Below, one piece after another: positions 1 through 8,901 of a DNA stretch of 64,000 nt (positions are counted from its first letter, which is position 1; each line of letters opens with the position of its first letter). A model generated the notes under the pieces. That model did no database searches, was not told the DNA's origin, and worked only from the letters and a program-made list of their open reading frames with translations. The translations under genes and the position numbers were made by a program. The stretch lies in assembly GCF_013131805.1 (NCBI RefSeq), contig NZ_JABJRC010000003.1, positions 1 through 64,000 of the forward strand, read 5' to 3'. Source of the stretch: Kribbella sandramycini (GTDB lineage Bacteria > Actinomycetota > Actinomycetes > Propionibacteriales > Kribbellaceae).

Positions 1-280
1 GTCACACCCGCGCCCGCACAAGAAACGCCGGCCGCGCCCGGTGTCGGTCGCCACCTCACTGGCGACCGGCACCGCATACGGCGCAGCCGGCGTCCTGCTG
101 TTGCCCCGAGAGGGCAGTCGGCCCGAACAGCAGAGCGCGGTCGCAGGTCCCCAGTCACACCCGCGCCCGCACAAGAAACGCCGGCCGCGCCCGGTGTCGG
201 TCGCCACCTCACTGGCGACCGGCACCGCATACGGCGCAGCCGGCGTCCTGCTGTTGCCCCGAGAGGGCAGTCGGCCCGAA
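1..280. repeat. 127-bp perfect direct repeat, 153-bp period
   Basis: Bases 1-127 recur without mismatch at 154-280, separated by a 26-bp spacer. The period of 153 bp is a multiple of three. One forward frame reads through both copies and gives a basic, proline-rich segment repeated every 51 residues, stopping near 460. This could be the end of a repetitive protein that begins before the window, or a recent non-coding duplication. The first copy touches the window edge, so the true copy number is unknown. No function is assigned. Confidence 0.8.
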
Positions 281-533
281 GGAGGGCGGTCACCGTCTCA
301 TTCCGTAACCGGCAGGGGAGGTGCAGTCCGGTCGCGGACGGGAGTACAGCGATCCACCTGGAGCCTTTGTCAGCGACCCGTCCGTCGCCGACAACTGAAC
401 GTTGTCATGGGAGCACAGGGCGAGGCCATGATCGGCATCAAACATTTGCATTGCCTTTGAACAAGGCAACGCTGAGTACTTCTCCAACTACACAGCGTCG
501 ATAAGTTGCCTGCCGCAACAACTAGCCAAGTGG
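281..533. other. Gene-free stretch after the repeat
   Basis: This stretch lies between the repeat and the end of the MocR-type gene. It is less GC-rich than its surroundings around 430-530. A short open frame continues from the repeat to about 460, but after the second repeat copy its composition no longer looks like a conserved protein. I see no RNA gene, mobile element or convincing terminator. Confidence 0.4.
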
Positions 534-1883
534 TCAGAGATTCCCAGCGGCCAGCGCAGCGGTCAATGCTGCCAGGGCTTGGCTCCACGCGTGCTGCGGC
601 GGCGCGCCGTACCCGAGTACGAGCGCCGGCGGCAGCCCCGCACCGAAGCGCGACAACCCGTACGTGACGATATCGTGCGCGCCCAGCAGCTCCAGCGCCG
701 AGCCCTCGTCCACAGTCGGCAGATCAAGCGTGAGCTGAAGCCCGGCGGCGATCCCGCGGACGGAGTGGTTGCCCAGAGCACGGATGAGGTCGTCCCGCCG
801 CCGCCGATAGCGCAGCCGAGCGGCCCGCACATGCCGGTCGTACGCCCCGGAGTCGATCAACGCGGCGAGCGCCATCTGACTCAGCGAGTCACTGTGCCGA
901 TCACTCCACGTCTTCTCCTCGATCACCGCGTCCACCAGCCGCGGCGGCAGCACGAGCCACGCGAGCCGGAGTCCAGGCGCCAGCGTCTTACTGGCCGACC
1001 CGGCGTAGGCGACGACATCCGGCGCCAACCCTTGTAACGCACCGATCGGCTGCCGGTCGTACCGAAACTCACCGTCGTAGTCGTCCTCGAGAACGAACCC
1101 GCCACTCGCCCGCGCCCAAGCCAACACCTCGGTACGCCGATGCGGCGCCAACGGCACCCCGGTCGGAAACTGATGCGCCGGCGTCAACACCACGCCCGCG
1201 GCGTCACCCAACTCCCCAACCATCGCCCCACAAGCATCAACCGGAATCGCCCGCGCCTCCAGCCCAGCCCGCTGCAACTGCCGCGGAATGGCCGGCTGCC
1301 CAGGATGTTCATGCCCGAACGACGTCGCCCCCAACCTCGCCATCGCCCCCGCGACCAATGCCGAAGCCTGCCGAAACCCACTACACAGCACGATGTTCTC
1401 GGGTTGCGCCTGCACCCCACGCGCCCGATACAAGTACCCAGCGAGCACCTGCCGCGCGTACGCCGGACCCCGCGGCTCGTCGTACTGCAACGCCTCCGCG
1501 CGCCGCGACCCGAGCACCCGACGCACCGCCGCATTCCACGCCGGAACCGGGAAGCTCGAAATATCCGGCCGCCCCGGCCGCAGGTCGTGCACCACAGCCG
1601 CCTCGCCAACCCCGCCGGACGCCGGAGCCGCGGCCGGTGCGACCGCCGCCGTTCGCGTACCCGCGCCGCGCTCGCTGCTGAGGTACCCCTCCAGCACCAG
1701 CTGGCTGTAGACCTCGGCGACCGTGTTGCGCGCAACGCCGAGGTCGATCGCCAAGGCCCGCGAGGACGGCAGCCGCGTGCCCACCGGGAGCTCCCGGATC
1801 GCGGTCCGCAGTGCTCGCTCCACCCCGGCGCGGACTCCGCGACTGCGGTCGACGATCAGATGCAGTTCCGACATGGCCCACAA
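534..1883 (-). CDS. MocR/PdxR-type regulator (GntR HTH fused to aminotransferase fold)
   Basis: The protein has 449 residues. Residues about 10-80 form a GntR winged helix (LPSSRALAIDLGVARNTVAEVY), and residues about 95-445 form a type I aminotransferase-like domain. Family marks are TPAHQFPTG, EDDYDGEFRYD and SASKTLAPG, whose Lys299 would bind pyridoxal phosphate. MocR proteins sense PLP or an amino-acid adduct and usually control a neighbouring gene. Here the divergent MFS exporter, starting 57 bp away, is the obvious target. A predicted -35/-10 pair puts the transcript start on or next to the ATG at 1883, so the mRNA may be leaderless; ATG 1874 is an alternative. The ligand cannot be read from sequence. 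Confidence 0.9.
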   Translation of the reverse strand: MWAMSELHLIVDRSRGVRAGVERALRTAIRELPVGTRLPSSRALAIDLGVARNTVAEVYSQLVLEGYLSSERGAGTRTAAVAPAAAPASGGVGEAAVVHDLRPGRPDISSFPVPAWNAAVRRVLGSRRAEALQYDEPRGPAYARQVLAGYLYRARGVQAQPENIVLCSGFRQASALVAGAMARLGATSFGHEHPGQPAIPRQLQRAGLEARAIPVDACGAMVGELGDAAGVVLTPAHQFPTGVPLAPHRRTEVLAWARASGGFVLEDDYDGEFRYDRQPIGALQGLAPDVVAYAGSASKTLAPGLRLAWLVLPPRLVDAVIEEKTWSDRHSDSLSQMALAALIDSGAYDRHVRAARLRYRRRRDDLIRALGNHSVRGIAAGLQLTLDLPTVDEGSALELLGAHDIVTYGLSRFGAGLPPALVLGYGAPPQHAWSQALAALTAALAAGNL

Positions 1884-1889
1884 TTCTAG

Positions 1890-1918
1890 GCGATACTTGG
1901 ACCAAATCTCCGGGTCAA
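1890..1918 (-). promoter_or_regulatory. Promoter of the MocR gene with embedded operator
   Basis: On the minus strand, TTGACC (1913-1918) and TATCGC (1890-1895) are separated by exactly 17 bp. The expected transcript start falls at about 1883, the A of the ATG. Between the boxes lies TTGGACCAA (1897-1905), an odd-centred palindrome well placed for autoregulation and for control of the divergent exporter. Assignment rests on position and pattern only. Confidence 0.5.
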
Positions 1919-1940
1919 GTCGCGACTAGCGTTGACACAC

Positions 1941-3134
1941 GTGAAGTACTCGACCTTGCTCCTGCTCGCTCTCGTCGGCCGCTGCGGGCTCGGCCTGACG
2001 GCGGGCCTGTCGGTGCTCTATCTGACCCAAGTCATCGGCCTGCCCGTCGCCGCCGTCGGCATCACGCTGACCGCCGCGGCCGCGGTCGCCGTCGTGGGCA
2101 GCATTTGGCTCGGTCATCTGGCCGACCGGCTCGGCGCTCGCGAGGTCTTTGCCGCGATGGCCGGCCTCCAGGCCCTCGCGACCGCCGGCACTCTGCTCGT
2201 ACACGACCTCGCGGCGTACGCCGTCGTCGCGCTCACCCTCGCCTTGGCCGACCTCGGCTACCGCAGCGCGTACGGCGCGGTCGTGTTCGCCGTGGTCGAA
2301 CCTGCCGAGCGACTCCCGATCCGGGCCAAGGCGCGGGTCGCCTCGAACGTCGGTTTCGCGGGCGGCGCCGGACTCGCGGGGCTCGCACTGGCCTCCGGCG
2401 CACCGATGGCGTACCGGATCGGGCTGATCGGTAGTGCGCTGCTGATCGCGGCTGCCGGTCTCCTCACATTCCGGCTGCCGCGGGTAGCCCGCGTTCACAG
2501 CCGGGCAGCCGGGCCGTGGGCGGTCCTGCGCGATCGTCCGTTCGTCAGCTTCGTCGGGCTGGACGGCGTCCTCAACATCCACAACTCGATGATCAAAGTC
2601 GGCATCCCGCTGTGGATGGTCACCCGCACCGACGCCCCGCACTGGCTCGTCTCGGTCATGCTGATCGTGAACAGCGCGGTCGTCATCGTCTTCCAGGTTC
2701 GCCTGAGCCGCGGCACCGACCACCTCGCCGGCGCTGCCCGCGCAGGCCGCCGCTCGGGCCTCCTGCTCAGCCTCGCCTGCGTCATCCTCGCCTGCACCAC
2801 TCAAACCTCAGCCGCACTCACCATCGCGCTACTCCTCGCGGCAACGCTCTTCCACGTCGTCGGCGAGATCCTCGAGTCAGCCAGCGGCTGGGGTATCAGC
2901 TTCGCCCTCGCCCCACCCGGCCAAGTCGGCCAATACCAGGGCGCCCAAGCCATGGGCCGCGGCCTGGGCGACCTCATCGGCCCGGTCCTGATCACCACCG
3001 TGGCCCTCCCCCTAGGCCCCCTCGGCTGGCTACTCACCGCCGCCTTCTTCGCCCTCGCAGCCCTCCTCATTCCCGTCGTCCTACGCCCCGCACAAGGAGC
3101 CGCCACCCATGAACTCGCAGCCGCACGACTCTGA
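1941..3134 (+). CDS. MFS transporter, probable drug or metabolite exporter
   Basis: With the GTG at 1941 the protein has 397 residues, a normal length for a 12-helix major facilitator. A TTG at 1932 would add three residues. Hydrophobic segments run throughout, and the loop between helices 2 and 3 carries the MFS signature (LGHLADRLGAREVF, about residues 55-70). The substrate is unknown. The gene is divergent from a MocR regulator and overlaps the following acetyltransferase gene by 26 bp. The three may form one responsive unit in which a compound is both exported and acetylated; that is inference. Confidence 0.88.
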   Translation: MKYSTLLLLALVGRCGLGLTAGLSVLYLTQVIGLPVAAVGITLTAAAAVAVVGSIWLGHLADRLGAREVFAAMAGLQALATAGTLLVHDLAAYAVVALTLALADLGYRSAYGAVVFAVVEPAERLPIRAKARVASNVGFAGGAGLAGLALASGAPMAYRIGLIGSALLIAAAGLLTFRLPRVARVHSRAAGPWAVLRDRPFVSFVGLDGVLNIHNSMIKVGIPLWMVTRTDAPHWLVSVMLIVNSAVVIVFQVRLSRGTDHLAGAARAGRRSGLLLSLACVILACTTQTSAALTIALLLAATLFHVVGEILESASGWGISFALAPPGQVGQYQGAQAMGRGLGDLIGPVLITTVALPLGPLGWLLTAAFFALAALLIPVVLRPAQGAATHELAAARL

Positions 3135-3591
3135 CCACCAGATCGAGTTCCGTCCGGCCCTCGCGGACGAGACCGACCAGATACTCGAGTTCTGGGCCCG
3201 ATCGGCCGAGGACGCCGACCGCCCGGCCGACACCCCCGCCGCCGTCCGCCGCCTCATCCTCCGCGATCCCGACGCCCTCGTCCTCGCTCTCGACGGCCCC
3301 GAGATCGTCGGCTCGATCATCGCCGGCTGGGACGGCTGGCGCTGCCACCTCTACCGCCTCGCCATCGCCCCCACCCACCGCCGCCGCGGTATCGCCGCCG
3401 CCCTCATCGCCGAAGCCCAGCACCGCCTCACCACCCTCGGCGGCACCCGAGCCGACGCCATGGTCCTCGACACCAACACCGAAGCCCACCCCACCTGGAC
3501 CGCCGCCGGCTACACCCTCCAACCCACCTGGTCCCGCTGGACCAAACCCCTGCCCCCACCCCCCACCGCCCCAGGCGCCGCAATCTGGTAA
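3109..3591 (+). CDS. GNAT family N-acetyltransferase
   Basis: This 160-residue protein is a single GNAT domain. The acetyl-CoA pyrophosphate-binding motif is visible as LAIAPTHRRRGIAAALI at about residues 84-100, preceded by the strand that ends in WRCHLYRL. It would transfer an acetyl group from acetyl-CoA to an amine that cannot be identified. The ATG at 3109 lies inside the end of the MFS gene, so translation is probably coupled. The C-terminal 15 residues are proline-rich and lie outside the domain. Confidence 0.88.
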   Translation: MNSQPHDSDHQIEFRPALADETDQILEFWARSAEDADRPADTPAAVRRLILRDPDALVLALDGPEIVGSIIAGWDGWRCHLYRLAIAPTHRRRGIAAALIAEAQHRLTTLGGTRADAMVLDTNTEAHPTWTAAGYTLQPTWSRWTKPLPPPPTAPGAAIW

Positions 3592-3810
3592 CCCCTCCCC
3601 AAGCACCACCCACGCGGACTCCCTGGCGTGAAGCGGCAACTGCGGCTGCGCCCACGCACCAGGTGTGAAGCCGAGCCAGGCGGTCGGCACGCCACACAAC
3701 TGGAAGCAGACGGAGCCCGCCCGCCGGAGCGGACGACGCCGGCTACTGGGCTGTACAAGTAGGCGCAGGTGAACTGCCCGCGTACGGGGTGGAGCACCCC
3801 GGTTGCAGTG

Positions 3811-3990
3811 GGTGGACGCAGGTGGGACCGCCCGTGCGCTGGGAGGTGGGAGGCACCGGGTGGCGGGCTACCCGGACGAACGGGCAGCGCGGGCAGGGGT
3901 CGGTGGGACGGACGCGCAACTACCCGCTCACGGGGGTAGAGCACACCGGTTGTTGCAGCGGGTGGGCGCAGGTGGGACCGCCCGTGCGCT
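3811..3990. repeat. Direct repeat pair, 150-bp period
   Basis: Bases 3811-3840 recur at 3961-3990 with a single mismatch out of 30. Weaker similarity with small indels extends about 35 bp upstream of each copy, around the words GAGCAC and CCGGTTG. The 150-bp period is a multiple of three. The repeat sits in a gene-free patch and probably reflects slippage or recombination. Confidence 0.7.
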
Positions 3991-4052
3991 TGGAAGTGCA
4001 CGGGGTGGGGGCAGCGGGTGGCGGGCTAACCGGACAAAGGGGCGGCGTGGGC

Positions 4053-4234
4053 TGGCCGCGCATCGGCGGGCAGGCGCGACGCCGAGTGGTTAGCAGCCGG
4101 ACGAAGGGCTGTCAGGGATGGGGCTGGACGTGCGATTGGCCGCGCATCGGAGGGCGGGCGCGACGCGGGGTGGTTAGCAGCCGGGCGGAGGGGTGTTGGG
4201 GGTGGGGCTGGATGTGGGGTTGCCCGCGCATTGG
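4053..4234. repeat. 84-bp tandem repeat, two full copies plus a partial third
   Basis: Each unit starts at TGGCCGCGCATCGG: copy 1 is 4053-4136 and copy 2 is 4137-4220. A decayed third copy begins at 4221 with TGCCCGCGCATTGG. By eye the two full copies differ at about 13 of 84 positions. The period corresponds to 28 codons, but no convincing protein reads through. It abuts the end of the hypothetical gene at 4281. Confidence 0.75.
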
Positions 4235-4280
4235 GGTGCGCGGGCGGGGTGCGGCGGTTGGAGTGCGGGGGTGGGGTGGG

Positions 4281-4904
4281 TTAGTAGGGGTAGGTGTCGT
4301 CTCGGCGGGTGGGGTCCAGGTCCCAGAGGGAGAATTCGACGATTTTGTGGGATTCTTCGCCGCCGGCGGGGATGAGGCCGAACTGGTCGTAGTCCTTGGA
4401 GCCGAGGCCGTCGAGGTAGCAGAGGAGTTCGAAGGCGGACTGGGCGTCTTCGATGTCGTCGACGACTTCGTCGTTCTGGGCTTCGTGGGCCCGGGAGCGG
4501 ACGTAGGCGATGAAGGCGTCGGGGTCGGTGACGACGTAGTCGTAGCGGGCCTGGTAGCTGAGGCGGACGCCGTCCTCGGGGAGGAGGGACTCCTCGAGCT
4601 CGAGGTCGTCGATGCTGCCGCCCTCGACGAGCTCGCGGTAGTCCTCGGGGTCGTCGAAGTCGTCGGGGCCGAGGGGGAGATCGTCCAGCTCGTCGGGATC
4701 GTAGGAGTCGATGCCGAGGAAGATGTCACCCCAGCCGCGCTCGTTGACGGCGTCGGCCAGGACGCGGGACTGGACCCGGACGTTCTCGATCGCGCTGGTG
4801 GCGCGCAGGTCGTGCAGGTCCAGAGCGTCGGCCTGCTCCAGCAGCACCCGGGCGAGTTCGCGGGCGGCGTCGGCTGCCGAGGCGGGTTCGATCGGCTCAC
4901 TCAT
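4281..4904 (-). CDS. Acidic hypothetical protein
   Basis: From the ATG at 4904 the product has 207 residues. The middle is very acidic, with runs of Asp, Glu and Pro (DPDELDDLPLGPDDFDDPEDY) around residues 68-90. There is no signal peptide or membrane segment. I recognise no domain. The start overlaps the end of the upstream acyl-CoA oxidase gene by 8 bp, so the two are probably co-transcribed and translationally coupled. Its end abuts the tandem-repeat patch. Function unknown. Confidence 0.75.
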   Translation of the reverse strand: MSEPIEPASAADAARELARVLLEQADALDLHDLRATSAIENVRVQSRVLADAVNERGWGDIFLGIDSYDPDELDDLPLGPDDFDDPEDYRELVEGGSIDDLELEESLLPEDGVRLSYQARYDYVVTDPDAFIAYVRSRAHEAQNDEVVDDIEDAQSAFELLCYLDGLGSKDYDQFGLIPAGGEESHKIVEFSLWDLDPTRRDDTYPY

Positions 4905-6819
4905 GCTGTGACCGTACAACCATGGGCACCTCGACCGCCGCGCCCGGTACGCCGAACGCGTCCACGAGCTCGACCGCGACCGGACGGACGACGGCGCACA
5001 GCTCGTTCACCAGGGCGGTGATCGCCTTCGACCGGCCCGGGGACAACCGGCCGTGCTCCAGGTACCAGGCCCGCTCACCCTCGATCGTGGCGAGCGCGTG
5101 CAGGTCGTAGACATCCTTCAGCACCTGCTGGATCTCCTCCGGCGCGGACTCGACCGCCGCCTGGAACGCTTCGAGGACGACGCGGTCCACATGCGCGCGC
5201 CCAGCCGCGATCACGTGATCCTGACAGCGGTTGAACACGTCGAACGCATCGTCCCCCGCGTCGATCCCCGCTTTCAGCCGGCGCGCGACACCGGACAGCA
5301 TGTGCTGCTCGCGGAACCGCAGCAAACCCGAGTGGTACGCGTCGTCGCGCAGCCCCGCATCGGGGTCGGCGGCGTCGTTCCGATTCGGTACGGCGTCGCG
5401 CAGCCGCTCGATCAACGGGCGCAGCGCCGCCTTCTCGACGGCGACCTCGACCGCCTGCGCCGCGATGAACCGGGCCGTCCCGAGCGGGTCGAGTTTGCCG
5501 AAGGACTCGCGGTAGTCGGTCAGCAGCCCCTTCGCCACCAGCTGCAACAGGACGGTGTTGTCCCCCTCGAAGGTGGTGAAGACATCGGTATCGGCCTTCA
5601 GCGTGGCCAGCCGGTTCTCCGCGAGGTAGCCCGCACCGCCGCAGGCCTCGCGACACATCTGGATGGTCTCGGTCGCATGCCACGTCCCAAGGGCTTTGGT
5701 GCCGGCCGCCTGCGCCTCCAGCGCCCGCTGGTCGTGCTCGCTGCTGCGATCCGCGCTGACCCGGACGAACTCGTCGACCAGCGCACCCTGCGCGAAGTGC
5801 ATCGCATACGTCCGCGCGAGCAGTGGCAGCAACCGGCGCTGATGCATCCGGTAGTCGAGCAGCACCGTCTCCTCGGCGGAGCCCGGCGCGCCGAACTGCC
5901 GCCGCTCCGCGCCGTACTTGATCGCGATCGCGAGCGCCACCTTGCTCGCGTTGATTGCCGCGCCGCCGACCGACACCCGGCCCTGCACCAGCGTGCCGAG
6001 CATGGTGAAGAAGCGCCGGTCCGGATTCTCGATCGCACTGAAATAGTTGCCCTCGGCATCAACCTGGGCATACCGGTCGAGCAGCGCCGACCGCGGCACC
6101 CGCACCTGGTCGAAGACGATCCGCCCGTTGTCCACCCCGTTCAGCCCGAGTTTCGGCCCGCAGTCCGACAGCGTCACCCCCGGCAACGCCTCCCCGCTCT
6201 CATCACGGATCGGGACCAGCAGACAGTGCACCCCGTGCCGCTCGCCGCCGACCACGAGCTGCGCGAAGACCGCCGCCAGCCGGCCATGTTGCGCGGCGTT
6301 GCCGATGTAGTCCTTCCGGGCGGCCGCATCCGGCGTGTGGACGACGAACTCCCCCGTCGCGACGTCGTACGTCGCGGTCGTGCCGAGGGCTTGGACATTC
6401 GAGCCGTGGCCGGTCTCGGTCATCGCGAAACAGCCGAGCAACCGGCCGCTGATCGCATCGGCCAGATACTCCTCGTGATGCCGCTCGGTGCCCAGATGCA
6501 GGATCGCGCCCGCGAACAACCCGAACTGCACCCCGGCCTTCACCATCAGCGAGAGGTCGCCGAACGCGAGCGTCTCGAACCCGGCGATGAAACCGCCGAG
6601 ATCCCCACCGCCGCCGTACTCCTTGGGGAAGCCGCGGGCCGGATGCCCCTCGGCCGTGATCGCGCGCAACATCTCCAGCACGCTCTCCCGGTACTCCGCG
6701 CGCGGCTGCCGCACGGCGAACTCGAACAGCTCCGCGTTCGCCGCCAGGCCGGCGCGCACGACGTCGCGGGCCTGCTTGTGCGGCCCGTCCAGATAGTCCC
6801 GAATCCCCGATGCGCTCAT
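4897..6819 (-). CDS. Acyl-CoA dehydrogenase/oxidase family protein (probable acyl-CoA oxidase)
   Basis: This 640-residue flavoprotein would catalyse the first, FAD-dependent alpha-beta desaturation of an acyl-CoA. The N-terminal domain ends near the family motif CFAMTETGHGSNVQALGT (about residues 132-148). The middle domain carries GPKLGLNGVDNGRIVFDQVRVPR, and the C-terminal region includes CREACGGAGYLAENR, which is typical of acyl-CoA oxidases. Length and motifs favour the oxidase (ACOX) branch, about 640-700 residues, over the roughly 390-residue dehydrogenases. Chain-length preference is unknown. It appears to head a two-gene unit with the acidic protein. Confidence 0.88.
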   Translation of the reverse strand: MSASGIRDYLDGPHKQARDVVRAGLAANAELFEFAVRQPRAEYRESVLEMLRAITAEGHPARGFPKEYGGGGDLGGFIAGFETLAFGDLSLMVKAGVQFGLFAGAILHLGTERHHEEYLADAISGRLLGCFAMTETGHGSNVQALGTTATYDVATGEFVVHTPDAAARKDYIGNAAQHGRLAAVFAQLVVGGERHGVHCLLVPIRDESGEALPGVTLSDCGPKLGLNGVDNGRIVFDQVRVPRSALLDRYAQVDAEGNYFSAIENPDRRFFTMLGTLVQGRVSVGGAAINASKVALAIAIKYGAERRQFGAPGSAEETVLLDYRMHQRRLLPLLARTYAMHFAQGALVDEFVRVSADRSSEHDQRALEAQAAGTKALGTWHATETIQMCREACGGAGYLAENRLATLKADTDVFTTFEGDNTVLLQLVAKGLLTDYRESFGKLDPLGTARFIAAQAVEVAVEKAALRPLIERLRDAVPNRNDAADPDAGLRDDAYHSGLLRFREQHMLSGVARRLKAGIDAGDDAFDVFNRCQDHVIAAGRAHVDRVVLEAFQAAVESAPEEIQQVLKDVYDLHALATIEGERAWYLEHGRLSPGRSKAITALVNELCAVVRPVAVELVDAFGVPGAAVEVPMVVRSQHE

Positions 6820-6929
6820 ACCTTCAACATATGCGGATTCACCCGCACTGTCTGTGACGGATTACGGCTTGTGGACAACCTGAGACAGACCTGGTCAACA
6901 CCCGCACTTGCGGCGATATTCTGTCGACC

Positions 6930-7325
6930 GTGCCGAATTTGCGGATCAGTGAAGCGGCAGCGCTCCTCGGCGTCAGCGATGACACCGTCCGGCGCTGGAT
7001 CGATCAGGGCCGGTTGGACGCCGTCCAGGACGGCGGCCGGATGGCGGTCGAGGGTCGCGCGCTGGCCGAACTCGCCCAGCAGCTGGCGGAGTCGCCGGAG
7101 CCGGGCAACACCACCGCGGCCTCGGCGCGGAACCGGATGCGCGGGATCGTCACCCGCGTCGTCAAGGACGGCGTGATGGCCCAGGTCGAGATGCAGGCCG
7201 GCCCGTTCCGGGTCGTGTCGCTGCTGAGCCGTGAGGCCGCCGACGAGCTCGGCCTGGAGCCGGGCGTCGTCGCGGTCGCCTCGATCAAGTCCACCCATGT
7301 CGTCGTCGAGATCCCGGAGGCCTGA
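6930..7325 (+). CDS. HTH-Mop protein: excisionase-type DNA-binding domain fused to a molybdopterin-binding (TOBE/Mop) domain
   Basis: This 131-residue protein has two parts. Residues about 3-50 are an excisionase/MerR-type helix-turn-helix (RISEAAALLGVSDDTVRRWIDQGRL). Residues about 65-131 form a Mop/TOBE domain (ARNRMRGIVTRVVKDG...VEMQAGPFRVVSLLSREAADELGL) that binds molybdate or tungstate. It lies directly before modA, with a TGATG stop/start overlap, and starts at GTG 6930 with no clear ribosome site. It probably acts as a molybdate sensor for the operon, replacing ModE; storage is an alternative role. Confidence 0.87.
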   Translation: MPNLRISEAAALLGVSDDTVRRWIDQGRLDAVQDGGRMAVEGRALAELAQQLAESPEPGNTTAASARNRMRGIVTRVVKDGVMAQVEMQAGPFRVVSLLSREAADELGLEPGVVAVASIKSTHVVVEIPEA

Positions 7326-8098
7326 TGTTCCGCCGTACCGCGCTCGCCACGCTGGCCGCCGTCGCCACGCTGACCCTGGTCAGCTGCGGCAACGACCAGC
7401 CGGCCGCCTCGAACAACCCGAGTACGCCGACGCTCAGCGGGACGGTCACCGTCTTCGCGGCCGCGTCGCTGACCGGCTCGTTCACCCAACTGGGCAAGGA
7501 CTTCGAAGCCGCGAACCCAGGCGCCAAGGTCGTGTTCAACTTCGCCGGCAGCTCGGCGCTCGCCCAGCAGATCAACCAGGGCGCCCCGGCCGACGTGTTC
7601 GCCTCCGCGGCGCCGAAGAACATGGACCAGGTGACCGACAAGGGCACCCCGACCACCTTCGCGCAGAACACGCTGGAGATCGCGGTGCCGAAGGGCAACC
7701 CGGGCAACATCACCGGCCTGAAGGACTTCACCGACCAGAACAAGAAGATCGCCCTTTGCGCCGCGCAGGTGCCTTGTGGCGCCGCAGCGGAGAAGGTCTT
7801 CAAGGCCGTCAGCCTCACCCCACAGCCCGACAGCCTGGAGCAGGACGTGAAGGCCGCGCTGACCAAGGTCAGCCTCGGCGAGGTCGACGCGGCCCTCGTT
7901 TACAAGACCGACGTGCTGGCCGCGAAGGACAAGGTCGACGGCATCGAGTTTCCCGAGGCGGACATGGCGATCAACGAGTACCCGATCGCCACGCTGACCA
8001 AGGGCGCCAACGCGGCCGGCGCGAAGGCCTTCGTCGACTACGTCCTGTCCGACAAGGGCAAGGCCGTCCTCACCGCCGCAGGTTTCGCCGCACCGTGA
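7325..8098 (+). CDS. modA: Molybdate ABC transporter substrate-binding lipoprotein
   Basis: This 257-residue protein has a lipoprotein signal peptide (lipobox LVSC near residue 20) followed by a type II periplasmic-binding fold. ModA marks include TVFAAASLTGSFTQLGKDFE, FAGSSALAQQINQGAPADVFASA and the hinge-side VPKGNPGNI. It captures molybdate or tungstate outside the cell and hands it to ModBC. The start overlaps the previous stop, and the stop overlaps the modB start (GTGA), so the operon is tightly coupled. Confidence 0.95.
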   Translation: MFRRTALATLAAVATLTLVSCGNDQPAASNNPSTPTLSGTVTVFAAASLTGSFTQLGKDFEAANPGAKVVFNFAGSSALAQQINQGAPADVFASAAPKNMDQVTDKGTPTTFAQNTLEIAVPKGNPGNITGLKDFTDQNKKIALCAAQVPCGAAAEKVFKAVSLTPQPDSLEQDVKAALTKVSLGEVDAALVYKTDVLAAKDKVDGIEFPEADMAINEYPIATLTKGANAAGAKAFVDYVLSDKGKAVLTAAGFAAP

Positions 8099-8901
8099 GC
8101 CGCCGGAGCAGGAGTACCACCGGGCGGTTGCCCCTGGTGCTCCTGCTGCCTGCCCTCCTCGGTCTGGCCTTCCTGCTCGTCCCACTGATCGGCCTGCTCG
8201 CCAAAGCGCCGTGGTCGACACTGCCGAGCAGACTGTTCAGCGCCGAGGTCTGGACGGCGCTCAGGCTGTCTCTGGTCTGTGCAACCGTCGCCACCCTCAT
8301 CTGCCTACTCCTAGGCATTCCGCTGGCCTGGCTATTGGCCAGAGGCAACCTTCCTGGCCGAGGCCTACTGAGAGCGCTGGTGACAGTGCCGTTGGTGCTG
8401 CCCCCAGTAGTAGGTGGCGTCGCGCTGCTTCTGGTGCTCGGACGGCGCGGTTTGATCGGCCAGCACCTCGATGCCTGGTTCGGCATCTCACTACCGTTCA
8501 CCACCGCCGGAGTGATCGTCGCCGAAGCCTTCGTCGCAATGCCGTTCCTGGTCATCTCCGTGGAAGGCGCACTGCGTGCCGCAGACCCGCGCTTCGAGGA
8601 GGCCGCCGCAACACTCGGCGCCAGTCGTTGGCTGACCTTCCGTCGCGTGACACTGCCGTCGATCGCGCCCGGCGTGGTGGCAGGCGCCGTACTGTGCTGG
8701 GCCCGCGCGCTGGGCGAGTTCGGCGCGACCATCACCTTCGCCGGCAACTTCCCCGGCCGGACGACAACCATGCCGCTCGCCGTCTACCTGGCTCTGGAGA
8801 CCGACCCGGACGTCGCCGTCGTCCTGAGCATCGTGCTGCTGCTGGTCTCCGTCGTCGTACTGGCGTCGCTGCGCGAGCGCTGGCTGAGTGGGCTGCGATG
8901 A
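8095..8901 (+). CDS. modB: Molybdate ABC transporter permease
   Basis: The GTG at 8095 overlaps the modA stop and gives 268 residues. There are about six membrane segments. The coupling loop carries the binding-protein-dependent permease motif EEAAATLGASRWLTFRRVTLPSIAPGV (about residues 172-198), which docks on ModC. The ARALGEFGATITFAGN segment is typical of ModB/CysTW permeases. It forms the membrane channel of the molybdate importer and ends in an ATGA overlap with modC. A longer open frame extends upstream but runs through modA in another frame. Confidence 0.93.
   Translation: MSRRSRSTTGRLPLVLLLPALLGLAFLLVPLIGLLAKAPWSTLPSRLFSAEVWTALRLSLVCATVATLICLLLGIPLAWLLARGNLPGRGLLRALVTVPLVLPPVVGGVALLLVLGRRGLIGQHLDAWFGISLPFTTAGVIVAEAFVAMPFLVISVEGALRAADPRFEEAAATLGASRWLTFRRVTLPSIAPGVVAGAVLCWARALGEFGATITFAGNFPGRTTTMPLAVYLALETDPDVAVVLSIVLLLVSVVVLASLRERWLSGLR

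Larger units (their letters stand above)
3592..4280. other. 690-bp gene-free, repeat-rich patch between convergent genes
   Basis: The patch separates the acetyltransferase gene from a convergent hypothetical gene. It has a strong strand skew, with long G-rich runs on the plus strand, and is built from degenerate repeats (listed separately). Open frames cross it, but they are low-complexity and disagree with one another, and none resembles a known family. I see no tRNA, IS end or clear terminator. Confidence 0.55.

Noticed and set aside
41..460. Forward frame through the 127-bp repeats as a complete gene
   Set aside because: The start at 41 lies inside the repeat and the C-terminal half shows no protein-like pattern. 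It may be the tail of a gene beginning before the window, but this cannot be supported.
3789..5021. Plus-strand frame across the repeat patch
   Set aside because: Low-complexity Gly/Val/Trp-rich sequence that runs antisense to the acidic protein gene.
5053..7176. Plus-strand open frame of about 700 codons opposite the acyl-CoA oxidase gene
   Set aside because: Low-complexity Arg/Gln-rich translation without motifs; the minus-strand oxidase reading is unmistakable.
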